Source of the DNA: Albibacterium sp963696875
GTDB taxonomy: Bacteria > Bacteroidota > Bacteroidia > Sphingobacteriales > Sphingobacteriaceae
DNA length: 64,000 nucleotides
Direction of reading: 5' to 3'
Assembly (NCBI GenBank): GCA_963696875.1
Contig: CAVOLQ010000002.1
Coordinates: 248,001-312,000, forward strand
The position numbers and the translations under genes were made by a program. The notes beneath the pieces were generated by a model. The model was not told the origin of the DNA, searched no databases, and worked only from the letters and a program-made list of their open reading frames with translations. Below are positions 9,697-18,157 of the stretch, in pieces; positions within the stretch are counted from its first letter, which is position 1; every line of letters starts with the position of its first letter.

Positions 9697-10674
9697 TTGA
9701 ATGAATTAATAATAAATATCGACCCTGTTTCTCCCATTATTTTATGGGGTGCGAATAACGATAATTTTGATGTTTTTAAAAAAAAATTTCCAAAACTGAA
9801 AATAATTGCTCGAGGAAGTGAATTAAAAGCTTTCGGTGAGAGCGAAGAACTCGAGCAACTTAATCAAACATTCAAAGCTATTTTATCCCACATTAACCAG
9901 TTTAAAGAATTAAGTCCAAATGATCTTGAAAACTTATTGGGCATTAAGCATGAGACGGTGGATAGCAAAGATTTATCAAGCCTCAAACCTACGAAAGAAT
10001 CATCAATTATCGGTGGGGGAGAACCTATTGTTTTCGGTCCGAACGGACTTACTGTTAGGGCCAAAACTCCAAATCAGCGTAAACTAGTGAGGGAAATTGA
10101 AGGAAATGATATCCTTTTTGCTATCGGGCCGGCTGGAACAGGAAAAACTTATACTGCCGTTGCTCTTGCAGTGCGGGCTTTAAAGAATAGGGAAGTTAAG
10201 CGGATCATTCTGACCCGCCCAGCAGTTGAGGCAGGAGAAAACCTCGGCTTTTTACCCGGGGATTTAAAAGAAAAAGTAGATCCTTATTTGCGGCCGCTTT
10301 ACGATGCACTGGATGATATGATCCCACCAGAGAAGCTGAAAAACTATTTGGAAAACAGAATCATAGAAATTGCGCCTTTAGCATTTATGCGTGGAAGAAC
10401 ATTGGATAACTGTTTTGTAATATTAGATGAAGCCCAAAACGCTACCGATATGCAGTTAAAAATGTTTTTAACAAGAATGGGTCCAACAGCAAAATTCATT
10501 GTTACAGGTGATATTACACAAATAGACCTTCCAAAGAAACAACACTCAGGCTTGAAGACGGCAATTAAGCTGCTGAGCAACATTGAAGGAATTAGCTTTG
10601 TATATCTTGATGGGAGTGATGTAGTAAGGCATAAACTAGTTAGGCAAATTATAAAAGCGTATGGTGATATATAA
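9697..10674 (+). CDS. PhoH family ATPase
   Basis: Cytoplasmic PhoH-like P-loop protein, a predicted RNA-associated ATPase. The core has Walker A GPAGTGKT (residues 144-151 from the chosen start), followed by the PhoH signatures RPAVEAGE and LGFLPGDLKEKVDPYLRP, Walker B ILDEAQNAT and TGDITQIDLP. I chose the TTG at 9697 because the protein then begins NELIINIDPV...ILWGANN as relatives do, giving 325 residues; the same frame is open to a TTG at 9640, but that lies in probable promoter sequence. It is the first gene of a tight unit with purC, 3 bases apart. Confidence 0.93.
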   Translation: MNELIINIDPVSPIILWGANNDNFDVFKKKFPKLKIIARGSELKAFGESEELEQLNQTFKAILSHINQFKELSPNDLENLLGIKHETVDSKDLSSLKPTKESSIIGGGEPIVFGPNGLTVRAKTPNQRKLVREIEGNDILFAIGPAGTGKTYTAVALAVRALKNREVKRIILTRPAVEAGENLGFLPGDLKEKVDPYLRPLYDALDDMIPPEKLKNYLENRIIEIAPLAFMRGRTLDNCFVILDEAQNATDMQLKMFLTRMGPTAKFIVTGDITQIDLPKKQHSGLKTAIKLLSNIEGISFVYLDGSDVVRHKLVRQIIKAYGDI

Positions 10675-10677
10675 AAA

Positions 10678-11640
10678 ATGAAAGCAATAAAAGAAACCAA
10701 TTTGAAGATCCCCAATCTAACTTCTTTTTATAGAGGAAAAGTACGTGATGTGTATACGGTCCAAAATAAGATCATCGTCATGGTAATTACGGATCGAATT
10801 TCTGCGTTTGATTTTGTTTTGCCACGAGCTATTCCATTCAAGGGCCAGGTATTAAACGGAATTGCGTCCAGATCGTTAGAGCAGACTAAAGACATTTTGC
10901 CGAATTGGTTAATCGATGTACCTGACCCTAACGTAAGTATTGGAAGATTATGTGAACCCTTCAGAGTCGAAATGGTAATTCGCGGTTATTTATCAGGACA
11001 TGCATGGCGGGATTATAAGTTAGGAAAGCGCATATTATGTGGTGTAAAGCTTGCCGAGGGATTAAACGAAAATGATAAACTTCCAAGCCCTATTATTACA
11101 CCCACAACCAAGGCCGCTAGCGGCCATGATATGGATATTTCTCGCGAGGAAATAATTGAACGGAAGATCATCAGTAAGGAAGATTATTCGAAATTAGAAG
11201 CGTACACAAGAGCATTATTTGAAAGAGGGACTGAACTAGCGGCCAAACAAGGACTAATTTTAGCGGATACAAAGTATGAGTTTGGTAAATTTAATGATAC
11301 CATTCTTTTAATTGATGAAATACATACCCCGGATTCTTCAAGATATTTTTACTCTTCTACATACGAAGCGTTACAAAATGCAAAGCAGCCTCAAAAGCAG
11401 TTATCGAAAGAGTTTGTCAGACAATGGTTAATTGAAAATGGATTTCAAGGACTAGAGGGGCAACAGCCCCCTGTTATGACTGATAAAATTGTGAATTTAA
11501 TTTCGGCGCGCTATATTGAACTGTATGAAAATATTACTGGTGAGAGTCTTAAAAAACCGGAAGATAGTAACGAGATTTCGAGAATAGAAAGAAATATTTT
11601 AATATCTTTAGAGAAAATAGAACGCGACTTAATTCTTTAA
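10678..11640 (+). CDS. purC: Phosphoribosylaminoimidazole-succinocarboxamide synthase
   Basis: SAICAR synthetase of purine biosynthesis: joins CAIR and aspartate with ATP. The sequence shows the family segments FYRGKVRDVY (residues 18-27), TDRISAFDF (39-47), EMVIRGYLSGHAW and the later TKYEFGKFNDTILLIDEIHTPDSSRYF. The length of 320 residues and lineup are those of the longer, yeast-like PurC branch. It follows phoH by 3 bases and precedes a STAS-domain gene by 32 bases, so all are probably co-transcribed. Confidence 0.97.
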   Translation: MKAIKETNLKIPNLTSFYRGKVRDVYTVQNKIIVMVITDRISAFDFVLPRAIPFKGQVLNGIASRSLEQTKDILPNWLIDVPDPNVSIGRLCEPFRVEMVIRGYLSGHAWRDYKLGKRILCGVKLAEGLNENDKLPSPIITPTTKAASGHDMDISREEIIERKIISKEDYSKLEAYTRALFERGTELAAKQGLILADTKYEFGKFNDTILLIDEIHTPDSSRYFYSSTYEALQNAKQPQKQLSKEFVRQWLIENGFQGLEGQQPPVMTDKIVNLISARYIELYENITGESLKKPEDSNEISRIERNILISLEKIERDLIL

Positions 11641-11672
11641 TTATTATCTTAGTAAATCAATAATCAAATATT

Positions 11673-12068
11673 ATGAAATTCACTATCGATAGACATGAAC
11701 GGTATGTCGTTATTACGCCCCATGAAAAAGTGCTTGATGGTTCTTCTGCTCCTAAAATAAAATCTGAGCTTGTTGCAGTTAATACTGACGGGCAAAGAAA
11801 TATTGTTTTAGATTTGTCTGAAGTGGAAGAAATTGATTCTTCGGGTCTCCGGTCCGCTTTGATTGCGCATCGACTTTGCAAAACTGCTAAAGGTGTATTT
11901 GTTATTGCTAGGGCAAACTTTAAAATTTTGGATTTAATTGAGCTATGCAAATTAGATGAGACTCTTATCTGTGTGCCAACCATTATTGAAGCTGAAGATA
12001 TAATTTTCATGGAAGAAATAGAAAAAGCGCTATTGGGGGAAATTGCTTCAGAAGAAGATGAAATTTGA
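11673..12068 (+). CDS. STAS-domain protein, anti-sigma factor antagonist-like
   Basis: Small cytoplasmic protein of 131 residues with a STAS fold like SpoIIAA/RsbV. The phosphorylatable serine region reads EIDSSGLRSAL (residues 53-63), with the conserved Asp-Ser-Ser-Gly. A C-terminal tail of about 25 mostly acidic residues follows the domain. It overlaps the RNase Z gene by 11 bases. No RsbW-like kinase or regulated sigma factor is near, so its partner is unknown. In this phylum the gene is commonly found in this phoH-purC-STAS-rnz order (recollection, not checked). Confidence 0.88.
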   Translation: MKFTIDRHERYVVITPHEKVLDGSSAPKIKSELVAVNTDGQRNIVLDLSEVEEIDSSGLRSALIAHRLCKTAKGVFVIARANFKILDLIELCKLDETLICVPTIIEAEDIIFMEEIEKALLGEIASEEDEI

Positions 12069-12984
12069 ATTAACAATACTAGGAAGCAATTCAGCGACAC
12101 CTGCTTTTGGTCGCAATCAAAGTTCGCAAATTCTAAATGTAAATGAAACCTTATATTTAATTGACTGTGGTGAAGGCACTCAAGTTCAATTAAATAAATA
12201 CGGAATAAAAAGAAATAAAATTAGCTATATCTTCATTAGCCACCTTCATGGAGACCACTATTTAGGTTTAATTGGTCTGCTATCCTCCATGCATTTAAGT
12301 GGGAGAAAAGAAAAGATCGAGATCTTTGGCCCTCCTGAGTTAAAAGAACTCATCGACCTTCATCTGAAATATTCTCAATCTGATCTTCGTTATCCTTTAT
12401 ATTTTCACCCTACTCAAAGCAAAAAGGAAAGTCTTATTTTTGAAAGTAAAGAACTTGAAATTTACAGCTTCCCTTTAGATCATAGAATTCCTTGTACTGG
12501 TTTTAGATTTAATGAAAAAGAAGGCTTGCCCAGAATGGATAAAGAAAAGATAAAGAGCTTAGAAATTCCACCAATATATTTCCCATTAATCAAGCAAGGA
12601 GAATCCTTTCAAAGTAAGGATGGACATATTTATGATTCTGAAGACTTAACAATCTCTCCACGTCAACCACGTAGCTACGCATACTGTTCTGATACTTTAT
12701 ATTCTGAAACTTATTTCTCTTCCATAAAAAACGTTGATTTGTTATATCATGAAGCTACTTTCATGCAAGATATGTTCGAGAGGGCGACAGAAACCCACCA
12801 TAGTACTACTATCCAAGCAGCAGAGGTAGCGAAGACCGTTCAAGCAAAAAAATTAATCATAGGCCATTTCTCAGCCCGATATCGAAATTTAGAACCTTTG
12901 TTACTAGAGTGCAAGTCTATATTTAATGAAACATACCTTGCGATTGAAGGCAAGGAATTTGCAATTGAGTATGTAGATTCCTGA
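12058..12984 (+). CDS. rnz: Ribonuclease Z
   Basis: Metallo-beta-lactamase endonuclease that trims the 3' end of tRNA precursors. It begins MKFELTILGSNSATP, has the zinc motif HLHGDH (residues 62-67), a later His in DHRIPCTGFRF, the Asp in YCSDTLYSE, HHSTTIQAAEVA and IGHFSARY, all in the family order. Length 308 is normal for the bacterial enzyme. The ATG at 12058 lies inside the STAS gene; this 11-base overlap suggests translational coupling. Confidence 0.95.
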   Translation: MKFELTILGSNSATPAFGRNQSSQILNVNETLYLIDCGEGTQVQLNKYGIKRNKISYIFISHLHGDHYLGLIGLLSSMHLSGRKEKIEIFGPPELKELIDLHLKYSQSDLRYPLYFHPTQSKKESLIFESKELEIYSFPLDHRIPCTGFRFNEKEGLPRMDKEKIKSLEIPPIYFPLIKQGESFQSKDGHIYDSEDLTISPRQPRSYAYCSDTLYSETYFSSIKNVDLLYHEATFMQDMFERATETHHSTTIQAAEVAKTVQAKKLIIGHFSARYRNLEPLLLECKSIFNETYLAIEGKEFAIEYVDS

Positions 12985-13010
12985 TAAAACAATTGCAACA
13001 ATTGTAAAAT

Positions 13011-13424
13011 CTAGATCGAATATAATTTTATCATTTCTTCACTCACAAAGGTGGACCTTCCTGTTTTTAAATCGATTAATATGTAGTCAAACCATCCGTC
13101 ACAAGCAGTTTTATTGTTTTTCTTAAACCTGATTTCAAAGCTAACACGGCAGCCTTTACTATGCATAGTTTCAATTCCTGTTTCTACAATGAACTCATCG
13201 CCCATTTTCAGTGAGCGTTTGTAATCAACAAATGCGGTTTTCACTACCCAGCCATAGCCTTCAGAAATAAACTGCTCCATTGTCATGCCGTAACACTCCC
13301 GCATTTGATCATAACGCGCAGCTAAAACGTAATCGAAGTACTTGCTGTTATGGACGTGTTGAAACATATCAATATCGTCTGGACGAACAGTATAATCGGT
13401 TTTAAAACGGGAAAATCCACTCAT
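13011..13424 (-). CDS. Acyl-CoA thioesterase, hotdog fold (YbgC/FadM-like)
   Basis: Predicted thioesterase that hydrolyses acyl-CoA or acyl-ACP. The 137-residue protein is a single hotdog domain of the 4-hydroxybenzoyl-CoA thioesterase family: the start region VRPDDIDMFQHVHNSKYFDY (about residues 13-32) has the conserved Asp and the HxxN-like helix entry. No signal peptide or membrane span. It is convergent with rnz and divergent from rpsO. Substrate unknown. Confidence 0.87.
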   Translation of the reverse strand: MSGFSRFKTDYTVRPDDIDMFQHVHNSKYFDYVLAARYDQMRECYGMTMEQFISEGYGWVVKTAFVDYKRSLKMGDEFIVETGIETMHSKGCRVSFEIRFKKNNKTACDGWFDYILIDLKTGRSTFVSEEMIKLYSI

Positions 13425-13509
13425 AGGTCACGAAGTATTTAAGCCTTTCAATAAAAGCGGTTGTATGCTCAAATTTAGGTAAATTTAGTTGATATCTTAG
13501 TGAAAGTCG

Positions 13510-13541
13510 TTTGTTTTATAAAGAACTAAAACATACCTTTG
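13510..13541 (+). promoter_or_regulatory. Bacteroidetes-type promoter of rpsO
   Basis: TTTG at 13510-13513, a 20-base spacer, then TACCTTTG at 13534-13541. This matches the -33/-7 consensus of the primary sigma factor in Bacteroidetes and uses the same -7 box as the rnpB promoter. The rpsO start is 45 bases downstream. Confidence 0.8.
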
Positions 13542-13585
13542 CAATTAATTAATAGAATTATAAACGCTTTAATATTATTCACGTA

Positions 13586-13864
13586 ATGTATTTAAGTAAA
13601 GAGTACAAAACGGAGATTTTCGAGAAATTTGCAGAATCTCCAACCAATACAGGTTCAGCTGAGGGCCAAGTAGCCTTATTCACGCACCGTATTGCTCATT
13701 TAACTGAGCATTTAAAGAAAAACAGAAAAGATTTTTCTACTCAGTTTGCCCTACAGAAATTGGTAGGTAAACGCCGTTCTTTGTTAGCATACCTATACAA
13801 AAAAGATATCGAAAGATACCGTGCGATTATCAAAGCCTTAAAACTAAGAGATATTATCAAATAA
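13586..13864 (+). CDS. rpsO: 30S ribosomal protein S15
   Basis: Primary 16S-rRNA-binding protein of the small subunit platform. The 92-residue protein contains the S15 signatures TGSAEGQVALFTHRI (residues 22-36), LTEHLK, DFSTQFALQKLVGKRR and YLYKKDIERY. It is followed by a strong hairpin terminator and then pnp, the common rpsO-pnp order in bacteria. It has its own clear promoter upstream. Confidence 0.98.
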   Translation: MYLSKEYKTEIFEKFAESPTNTGSAEGQVALFTHRIAHLTEHLKKNRKDFSTQFALQKLVGKRRSLLAYLYKKDIERYRAIIKALKLRDIIK

Positions 13865-13882
13865 TCTCGAAGTGATTTTTCG

Positions 13883-13913
13883 AAAAGCCATCCCAATTCG
13901 GTGATGGCTTTTT
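13883..13913 (+). terminator. Rho-independent terminator after rpsO
   Basis: A 10-base perfect stem (AAAAGCCATC against GATGGCTTTT) with a 10-base loop, ending in a T run, 18 bases after the rpsO stop. Confidence 0.85.
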
Positions 13914-13949
13914 AATTTTGAAAAAATAAGAATATATATAATTAACCTT

Positions 13950-13976
13950 GATACGGAATTAAGATGAAACCGTATC
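13950..13976 (+). promoter_or_regulatory. Hairpin in the pnp 5' leader
   Basis: GATACGG pairs with CCGTATC seven bases on each side of a 13-base loop, ending 13 bases before the pnp start. In Escherichia coli PNPase represses itself through a leader hairpin; a similar role here is only a guess. Confidence 0.4.
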
Positions 13977-13989
13977 TTATCGAAACAAA

Positions 13990-16110
13990 ATGAGTTACAA
14001 AGAATTCAAAAAAACAATTGACCTTGGCGATGGCCGCGAAGTTATTGAAATTTCAACCGGTAAATTGGCTAAACAAGCTGATGGTGCCGTTGTAGTAAAA
14101 ATGGGCGATACCATGCTTTTGGCTACGATTGTATCTGCAAAAGAAGCAAAATCGGGTGTTGATTTTTTACCTTTATCTGTAGATTATCAAGAAAAATATG
14201 CAGCTTCTGGCCGTATTCCTGGAGGATTTTTACGCCGTGAAGCCCGTTTATCTGATTATGAGATTTTAATTTCTAGATTGGTAGACCGTGCTCTTCGTCC
14301 TTTATTTCCAAATGATTACCATGCGGATACTCAAGTAATGATTAGCTTGATTTCGGCAGACAAAGATATCATGCCAGATTCACTAGCGGGCTTAGCAGCT
14401 TCTGCCGCTATAGCAGTTTCAGATATCCCTTTTAATGGCCCAATCTCTGAGGTGCGTGTCGCGAAAGTGGATGGAAAATTAATCATCAATCCATTGAAAA
14501 GTGAATTAGAGCGTGCAAGCTTAGAGTTTATTGTTGCCGCTAGTGCTCACGATATTGTAATGGTAGAAGGCGAAGCTAATGAGATTTCTGAAGAAGAAAT
14601 GCTAGAAGCGATAGAATTCGCTCATTCAGCTATTAAGGTACAAGTTCAAGCACAAATTGAGCTGGCTGAACTTGTTGGCAATACAATAAAGAGGGAATAC
14701 AGTCATGAGCCCGTTGACTTAGAGTTACGGGAAAAAATATATTCAACTACTTATGACAAAGCATATGAAGTTGCAAAGTCGGGTTCTTCAAAACATGAGC
14801 GTTCGGCGAAATTTAAAGAATTGATTGCAGATTTCCTCACAGATGATATTGATGATAATACGCTTTTTTTAACTAAAAAGTATTTCGGAGAAGTTCAATC
14901 TGATGCAGTCCGTAATTTAATCTTAGACGAGGGCCTTCGTTTAGATGGCCGCGACGTGCGTACAGTTCGTAATATATGGAGTGAAATAGATTACTTACCT
15001 GCAGCCCATGGTTCAGCGGTATTTACCCGTGGAGAAACACAATCGTTAACTTCAGTAACCTTAGGTGCTAAGGATGACGAGCAAATGATCGATGGTGCTT
15101 TTATCCATGGATACAATAAATTTATTTTACATTATAATTTCCCTTCATTTTCTGTCGGAGAAGTTAGACCGAACAGAGGTCCGGGCCGTAGAGAAGTAGG
15201 GCATGGGGCATTGGCTATGCGTTCGTTAAAGAAAGTTTTGCCTACAGGTGAAGACAATCCGTATACAATTCGAATTGTTTCTGATATTTTAGAATCAAAC
15301 GGATCTTCATCAATGGCCACAGTTTGTGCGGGTTCATTAGCATTAATGGATGCGGGAATTAAGATCTCTTCTCCAGTTTCTGGAATAGCAATGGGGTTAA
15401 TTTCTGATGAAAAAACTGGTAAATACGCTGTTCTTAGCGATATTTTAGGAGATGAAGATCATATTGGAGATATGGACTTCAAAGTCACTGGGACAGAAAA
15501 AGGGATCGTTGCTTGTCAGATGGACCTAAAAGTGAATGGCTTACGTAGAGAAGTTTTAACTGAAGCGTTACATCAAGCAAAAGAAGCTAGACTGCATATT
15601 CTCGGAGAAATGCAAAAGACAATTTCCACAGCTAGAGAAGATTACAAACCACATGCTCCGCGAATTATTAGTTTCAGTATTGACAAAGAATTCATTGGCG
15701 CTATCATTGGTCCAGGTGGCAAAATTATCCAAGAAATGCAACGTGAAACCGGTGCAAATATTTCTATTGAAGAAGTAGAGGGAAAAGGCATAGTGCAAGT
15801 TTTTGCAGATAATAAGGCTGCAATAGATGATGCAGTAGGTCGTATAAAAAATATTGTAGCCAAGCCGGAAGTAGGTGCAATCTACGAAGGAAAAGTGAAG
15901 TCTATTATGCCTTTTGGCGCATTCGTTGAGATTATGCCTGGTAAAGATGGCTTACTTCATATTTCAGAAATTGATTGGAAGCGTTTTGAAACGATGGACG
16001 GAATCTTCGAAGTGGGACAAATAGTCACGGTAAAACTTTTGGATATTGACAAACAAGGGAAGTTAAAACTCTCTCGTAAGGTATTGATCCCTCGTCCTGA
16101 GAAAGAATAA
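13990..16110 (+). CDS. pnp: Polyribonucleotide nucleotidyltransferase (PNPase)
   Basis: Phosphorolytic 3'-5' exoribonuclease central to mRNA decay, working as a trimer. The 706 residues comprise two RNase PH domains (about 5-230 and 310-550), a KH domain with GAIIGPGGKIIQEMQ (about 570-585) and a C-terminal S1 domain beginning GAIYEGKVKSIMPFGAFVEI. The active-site segment LDGRDVRTVR and GDEDHIGDMDFKVTGT are present. Its own leader contains an inverted repeat, and a hairpin follows the gene. Confidence 0.98.
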   Translation: MSYKEFKKTIDLGDGREVIEISTGKLAKQADGAVVVKMGDTMLLATIVSAKEAKSGVDFLPLSVDYQEKYAASGRIPGGFLRREARLSDYEILISRLVDRALRPLFPNDYHADTQVMISLISADKDIMPDSLAGLAASAAIAVSDIPFNGPISEVRVAKVDGKLIINPLKSELERASLEFIVAASAHDIVMVEGEANEISEEEMLEAIEFAHSAIKVQVQAQIELAELVGNTIKREYSHEPVDLELREKIYSTTYDKAYEVAKSGSSKHERSAKFKELIADFLTDDIDDNTLFLTKKYFGEVQSDAVRNLILDEGLRLDGRDVRTVRNIWSEIDYLPAAHGSAVFTRGETQSLTSVTLGAKDDEQMIDGAFIHGYNKFILHYNFPSFSVGEVRPNRGPGRREVGHGALAMRSLKKVLPTGEDNPYTIRIVSDILESNGSSSMATVCAGSLALMDAGIKISSPVSGIAMGLISDEKTGKYAVLSDILGDEDHIGDMDFKVTGTEKGIVACQMDLKVNGLRREVLTEALHQAKEARLHILGEMQKTISTAREDYKPHAPRIISFSIDKEFIGAIIGPGGKIIQEMQRETGANISIEEVEGKGIVQVFADNKAAIDDAVGRIKNIVAKPEVGAIYEGKVKSIMPFGAFVEIMPGKDGLLHISEIDWKRFETMDGIFEVGQIVTVKLLDIDKQGKLKLSRKVLIPRPEKE

Positions 16111-16121
16111 TTATACTATAA

Positions 16122-16154
16122 AATTGGTTCCTGGATTTGATCTAGGAACCGATT
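16122..16154 (+). terminator. Hairpin between pnp and rpe
   Basis: GGTTCC and flanking bases pair with GGAACC (stem about 9-10 pairs with one G-T pair) starting 12 bases after the pnp stop. The T run is weak, so it may act as a partial terminator or an mRNA 3'-end barrier. Confidence 0.5.
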
Positions 16155-16168
16155 AATTAATAAATGCA

Positions 16169-16840
16169 ATGAAACATCTTATTTCTCCATCTTTATTGTC
16201 AGCTGACTTTGCCAACCTAAAAGAAGATATTGAAATGGTTAATCGGAGTGAAGCTGACTGGTTTCATATCGATATTATGGATGGCGTGTTTGTGCCAAAC
16301 ATTTCTTTCGGGTTTCCAGTATTGGACGCTATTAATAAATATGCAAAAAAACCATTAGATGTCCATCTAATGATTGTGGATCCTGATCGTTACCTTCAAC
16401 AGTTTAAGGATCTTGGTGCCACAGTAATTACTGTTCATTATGAAGCCTCTACGCATCTTCATCGCACAATTCAGGCTATTAAAGATTTGGGATGCAAAGC
16501 TGGTGTGGCCATCAACCCTCATACTCCTGTATCCGTCTTAAGTGAAGTGATAGATGACTTGGATTTAGTATTAGTAATGTCTGTAAATCCAGGTTTTGGA
16601 GGACAAAAATTCATTGAAAATACATATAAGAAAATTGGTGAAGTTCGTACGATGGCCGCAAATGGAAACCCAAATCTATTGATAGAAATTGACGGTGGCG
16701 TAAGCGATAAAAATGCACTCGCATTATTGAAAGCAGGTGCTGACGTGTTGGTGGCAGGCAATGCGATATTTTCAGCTAGTGATCAAGAAAACGCAATTGC
16801 AAAGCTAAAACATATTGCTCCGGACAATATAAAAATATAA
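16169..16840 (+). CDS. rpe: Ribulose-phosphate 3-epimerase
   Basis: Interconverts ribulose 5-phosphate and xylulose 5-phosphate in the pentose phosphate pathway. The 223-residue TIM barrel shows family segments: ISPSLLSADF at the start, HIDIMDGVFVPNISFG (residues 33-48) with catalytic His/Asp and metal ligands, DVHLMIVDP, MSVNPGFGGQKF and EIDGGVS near the end. Length is normal. It follows pnp by 58 bases with a hairpin between. Confidence 0.97.
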   Translation: MKHLISPSLLSADFANLKEDIEMVNRSEADWFHIDIMDGVFVPNISFGFPVLDAINKYAKKPLDVHLMIVDPDRYLQQFKDLGATVITVHYEASTHLHRTIQAIKDLGCKAGVAINPHTPVSVLSEVIDDLDLVLVMSVNPGFGGQKFIENTYKKIGEVRTMAANGNPNLLIEIDGGVSDKNALALLKAGADVLVAGNAIFSASDQENAIAKLKHIAPDNIKI

Positions 16841-16950
16841 AAGTGTATTCTTTGTGAGCGTGGTTTTCGTATTTCATACTGTACACTTTGTGTTTATGAA
16901 CAAGTATACATAGTTTCGAGATTGGTGACAATTTATAAAGAAGCTAAAAA

Positions 16951-17925
16951 ATGAAGAAAATAAAAATATCGACAGCACAATTTGAGAACAAAAGCGCGGA
17001 CAAGCGTTATAACCTCTCTGTTATTGAGACTCTTGCAAGAAAAGCTGCAAAAGCTGGCTCAGATGTTATTGCCTTCCATGAATGTTCTATTACTGGCTAT
17101 ACTTTCGCAAGAAACCTGTTAAAAGAACAAATGCTTGATTTAGCGGAATTGATTCCGGAAGGCGAAAGCATTTTGAAACTTACTGAGATAGCCAAGCAAA
17201 ATGACATCGTAATACTCGCTGGGCTATTTGAAAAAGATCAAGATGACAATTTATACAAAGCTTACGTTTGTGTGGACAAGAGTGGATTGATTGCAAAGTA
17301 TAGAAAACTTCATCCCTTTATCAACCCTTATTTGAAAGCGGGAAATCGTTATTGTGTTTTCGAAATTAATGGTTGGAAATGCGGAATTTTAATCTGTTAC
17401 GACAATAATATCATTGAAAACGTTAGGGCAACAAAGTTGCTGGGAGCGGATATTATTTTCATGCCTCACGTAACAATGTGTACCCCTTCCACCAGACCAG
17501 GCGCGGGCTTTGTTGATGCCAATCTTTGGCAGAATCGTGAGTTTGATCCAACTTCTTTACGGTTGGAATTTGATGGGATGAAAGGTAGGAGTTGGCTAAT
17601 GAAATGGTTGCCAGCACGAGCTTATGACAATGCAATCTACGCAATATTCTCTAACCCTATCGGCATGGATGACGATCAATTAAAAAATGGCTGTTCTATG
17701 ATTCTTGATCCATTTGGTGATGTAATTGCCGAATGCAGTTCATTTGAAGACACTTTTGCAACAGCAACGATCACATCCGATAAACTCTACCAGGCGGGTG
17801 GGTACAGGTATACTCAAGCAAGGAGGCCTGAACTATACAAAGACATCATTGGAAAGACCCATCAATCAGAACAAAAAGTGATTTGGCTTAATAATGACGA
17901 TGCACAAGAAGATACAGACCTATAA
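16951..17925 (+). CDS. Carbon-nitrogen hydrolase (nitrilase superfamily)
   Basis: Cytoplasmic hydrolase of C-N bonds, likely an amidase rather than a true nitrilase. The Glu-Lys-Cys triad is complete: E44 in FHECSITGY, K119 in YRKLHPF and C149 in LICYDNN. At 324 residues it is longer than the typical 260-280, with an insertion of about 45 residues after the catalytic cysteine (around residues 170-215, containing NREFDPTSLRLEFDGMKGR). The substrate cannot be assigned; the flanking rpe and serC genes do not suggest one. A strong terminator follows, so the gene is probably transcribed alone or after rpe. Confidence 0.88.
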   Translation: MKKIKISTAQFENKSADKRYNLSVIETLARKAAKAGSDVIAFHECSITGYTFARNLLKEQMLDLAELIPEGESILKLTEIAKQNDIVILAGLFEKDQDDNLYKAYVCVDKSGLIAKYRKLHPFINPYLKAGNRYCVFEINGWKCGILICYDNNIIENVRATKLLGADIIFMPHVTMCTPSTRPGAGFVDANLWQNREFDPTSLRLEFDGMKGRSWLMKWLPARAYDNAIYAIFSNPIGMDDDQLKNGCSMILDPFGDVIAECSSFEDTFATATITSDKLYQAGGYRYTQARRPELYKDIIGKTHQSEQKVIWLNNDDAQEDTDL

Positions 17926-17979
17926 ACGAGGTTAATATAATTCTATTTATACTATATTGAAGTTTTTCCTGAAAAATTT

Positions 17980-18007
17980 AAAGGAGACAGTTAGCTGTCT
18001 CCTTTTT
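17980..18007 (+). terminator. Rho-independent terminator after the nitrilase-like gene
   Basis: An 11-base perfect stem (AAAGGAGACAG against CTGTCTCCTTT) with a four-base loop TTAG and a T run, 55 bases after the stop codon. It insulates the following serine operon. Confidence 0.92.
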
Positions 18008-18123
18008 ACATTTATAGCAATATTTGTATAGTATTTAATTTCTTATTATCATGGATTTTAAAATATTATTGTATTTTTCATTATAAATATCTTCAATTAT
18101 TACGAACTCGCAAATAATATTTA

Positions 18124-18131
18124 TACTTTTG
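18124..18131 (+). promoter_or_regulatory. Possible -7 box of the serC-serA-lysC-lysA unit
   Basis: TACTTTTG matches TAnnTTTG and lies 27 bases before serC, directly after the upstream terminator region. No clear -33 TTG. Confidence 0.4.
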
Positions 18132-18157
18132 TTGTCTTAAAAAAAGGATTAAATCTC

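Noticed and set aside
10344..10715. Minus-strand 123-codon frame opposite phoH
   Set aside because: Antisense to the conserved PhoH ATPase core; sequence is not protein-like.
11657..12100. Minus-strand 147-codon frame opposite the STAS gene
   Set aside because: Low-complexity Ser-rich translation, antisense to a clear STAS domain.
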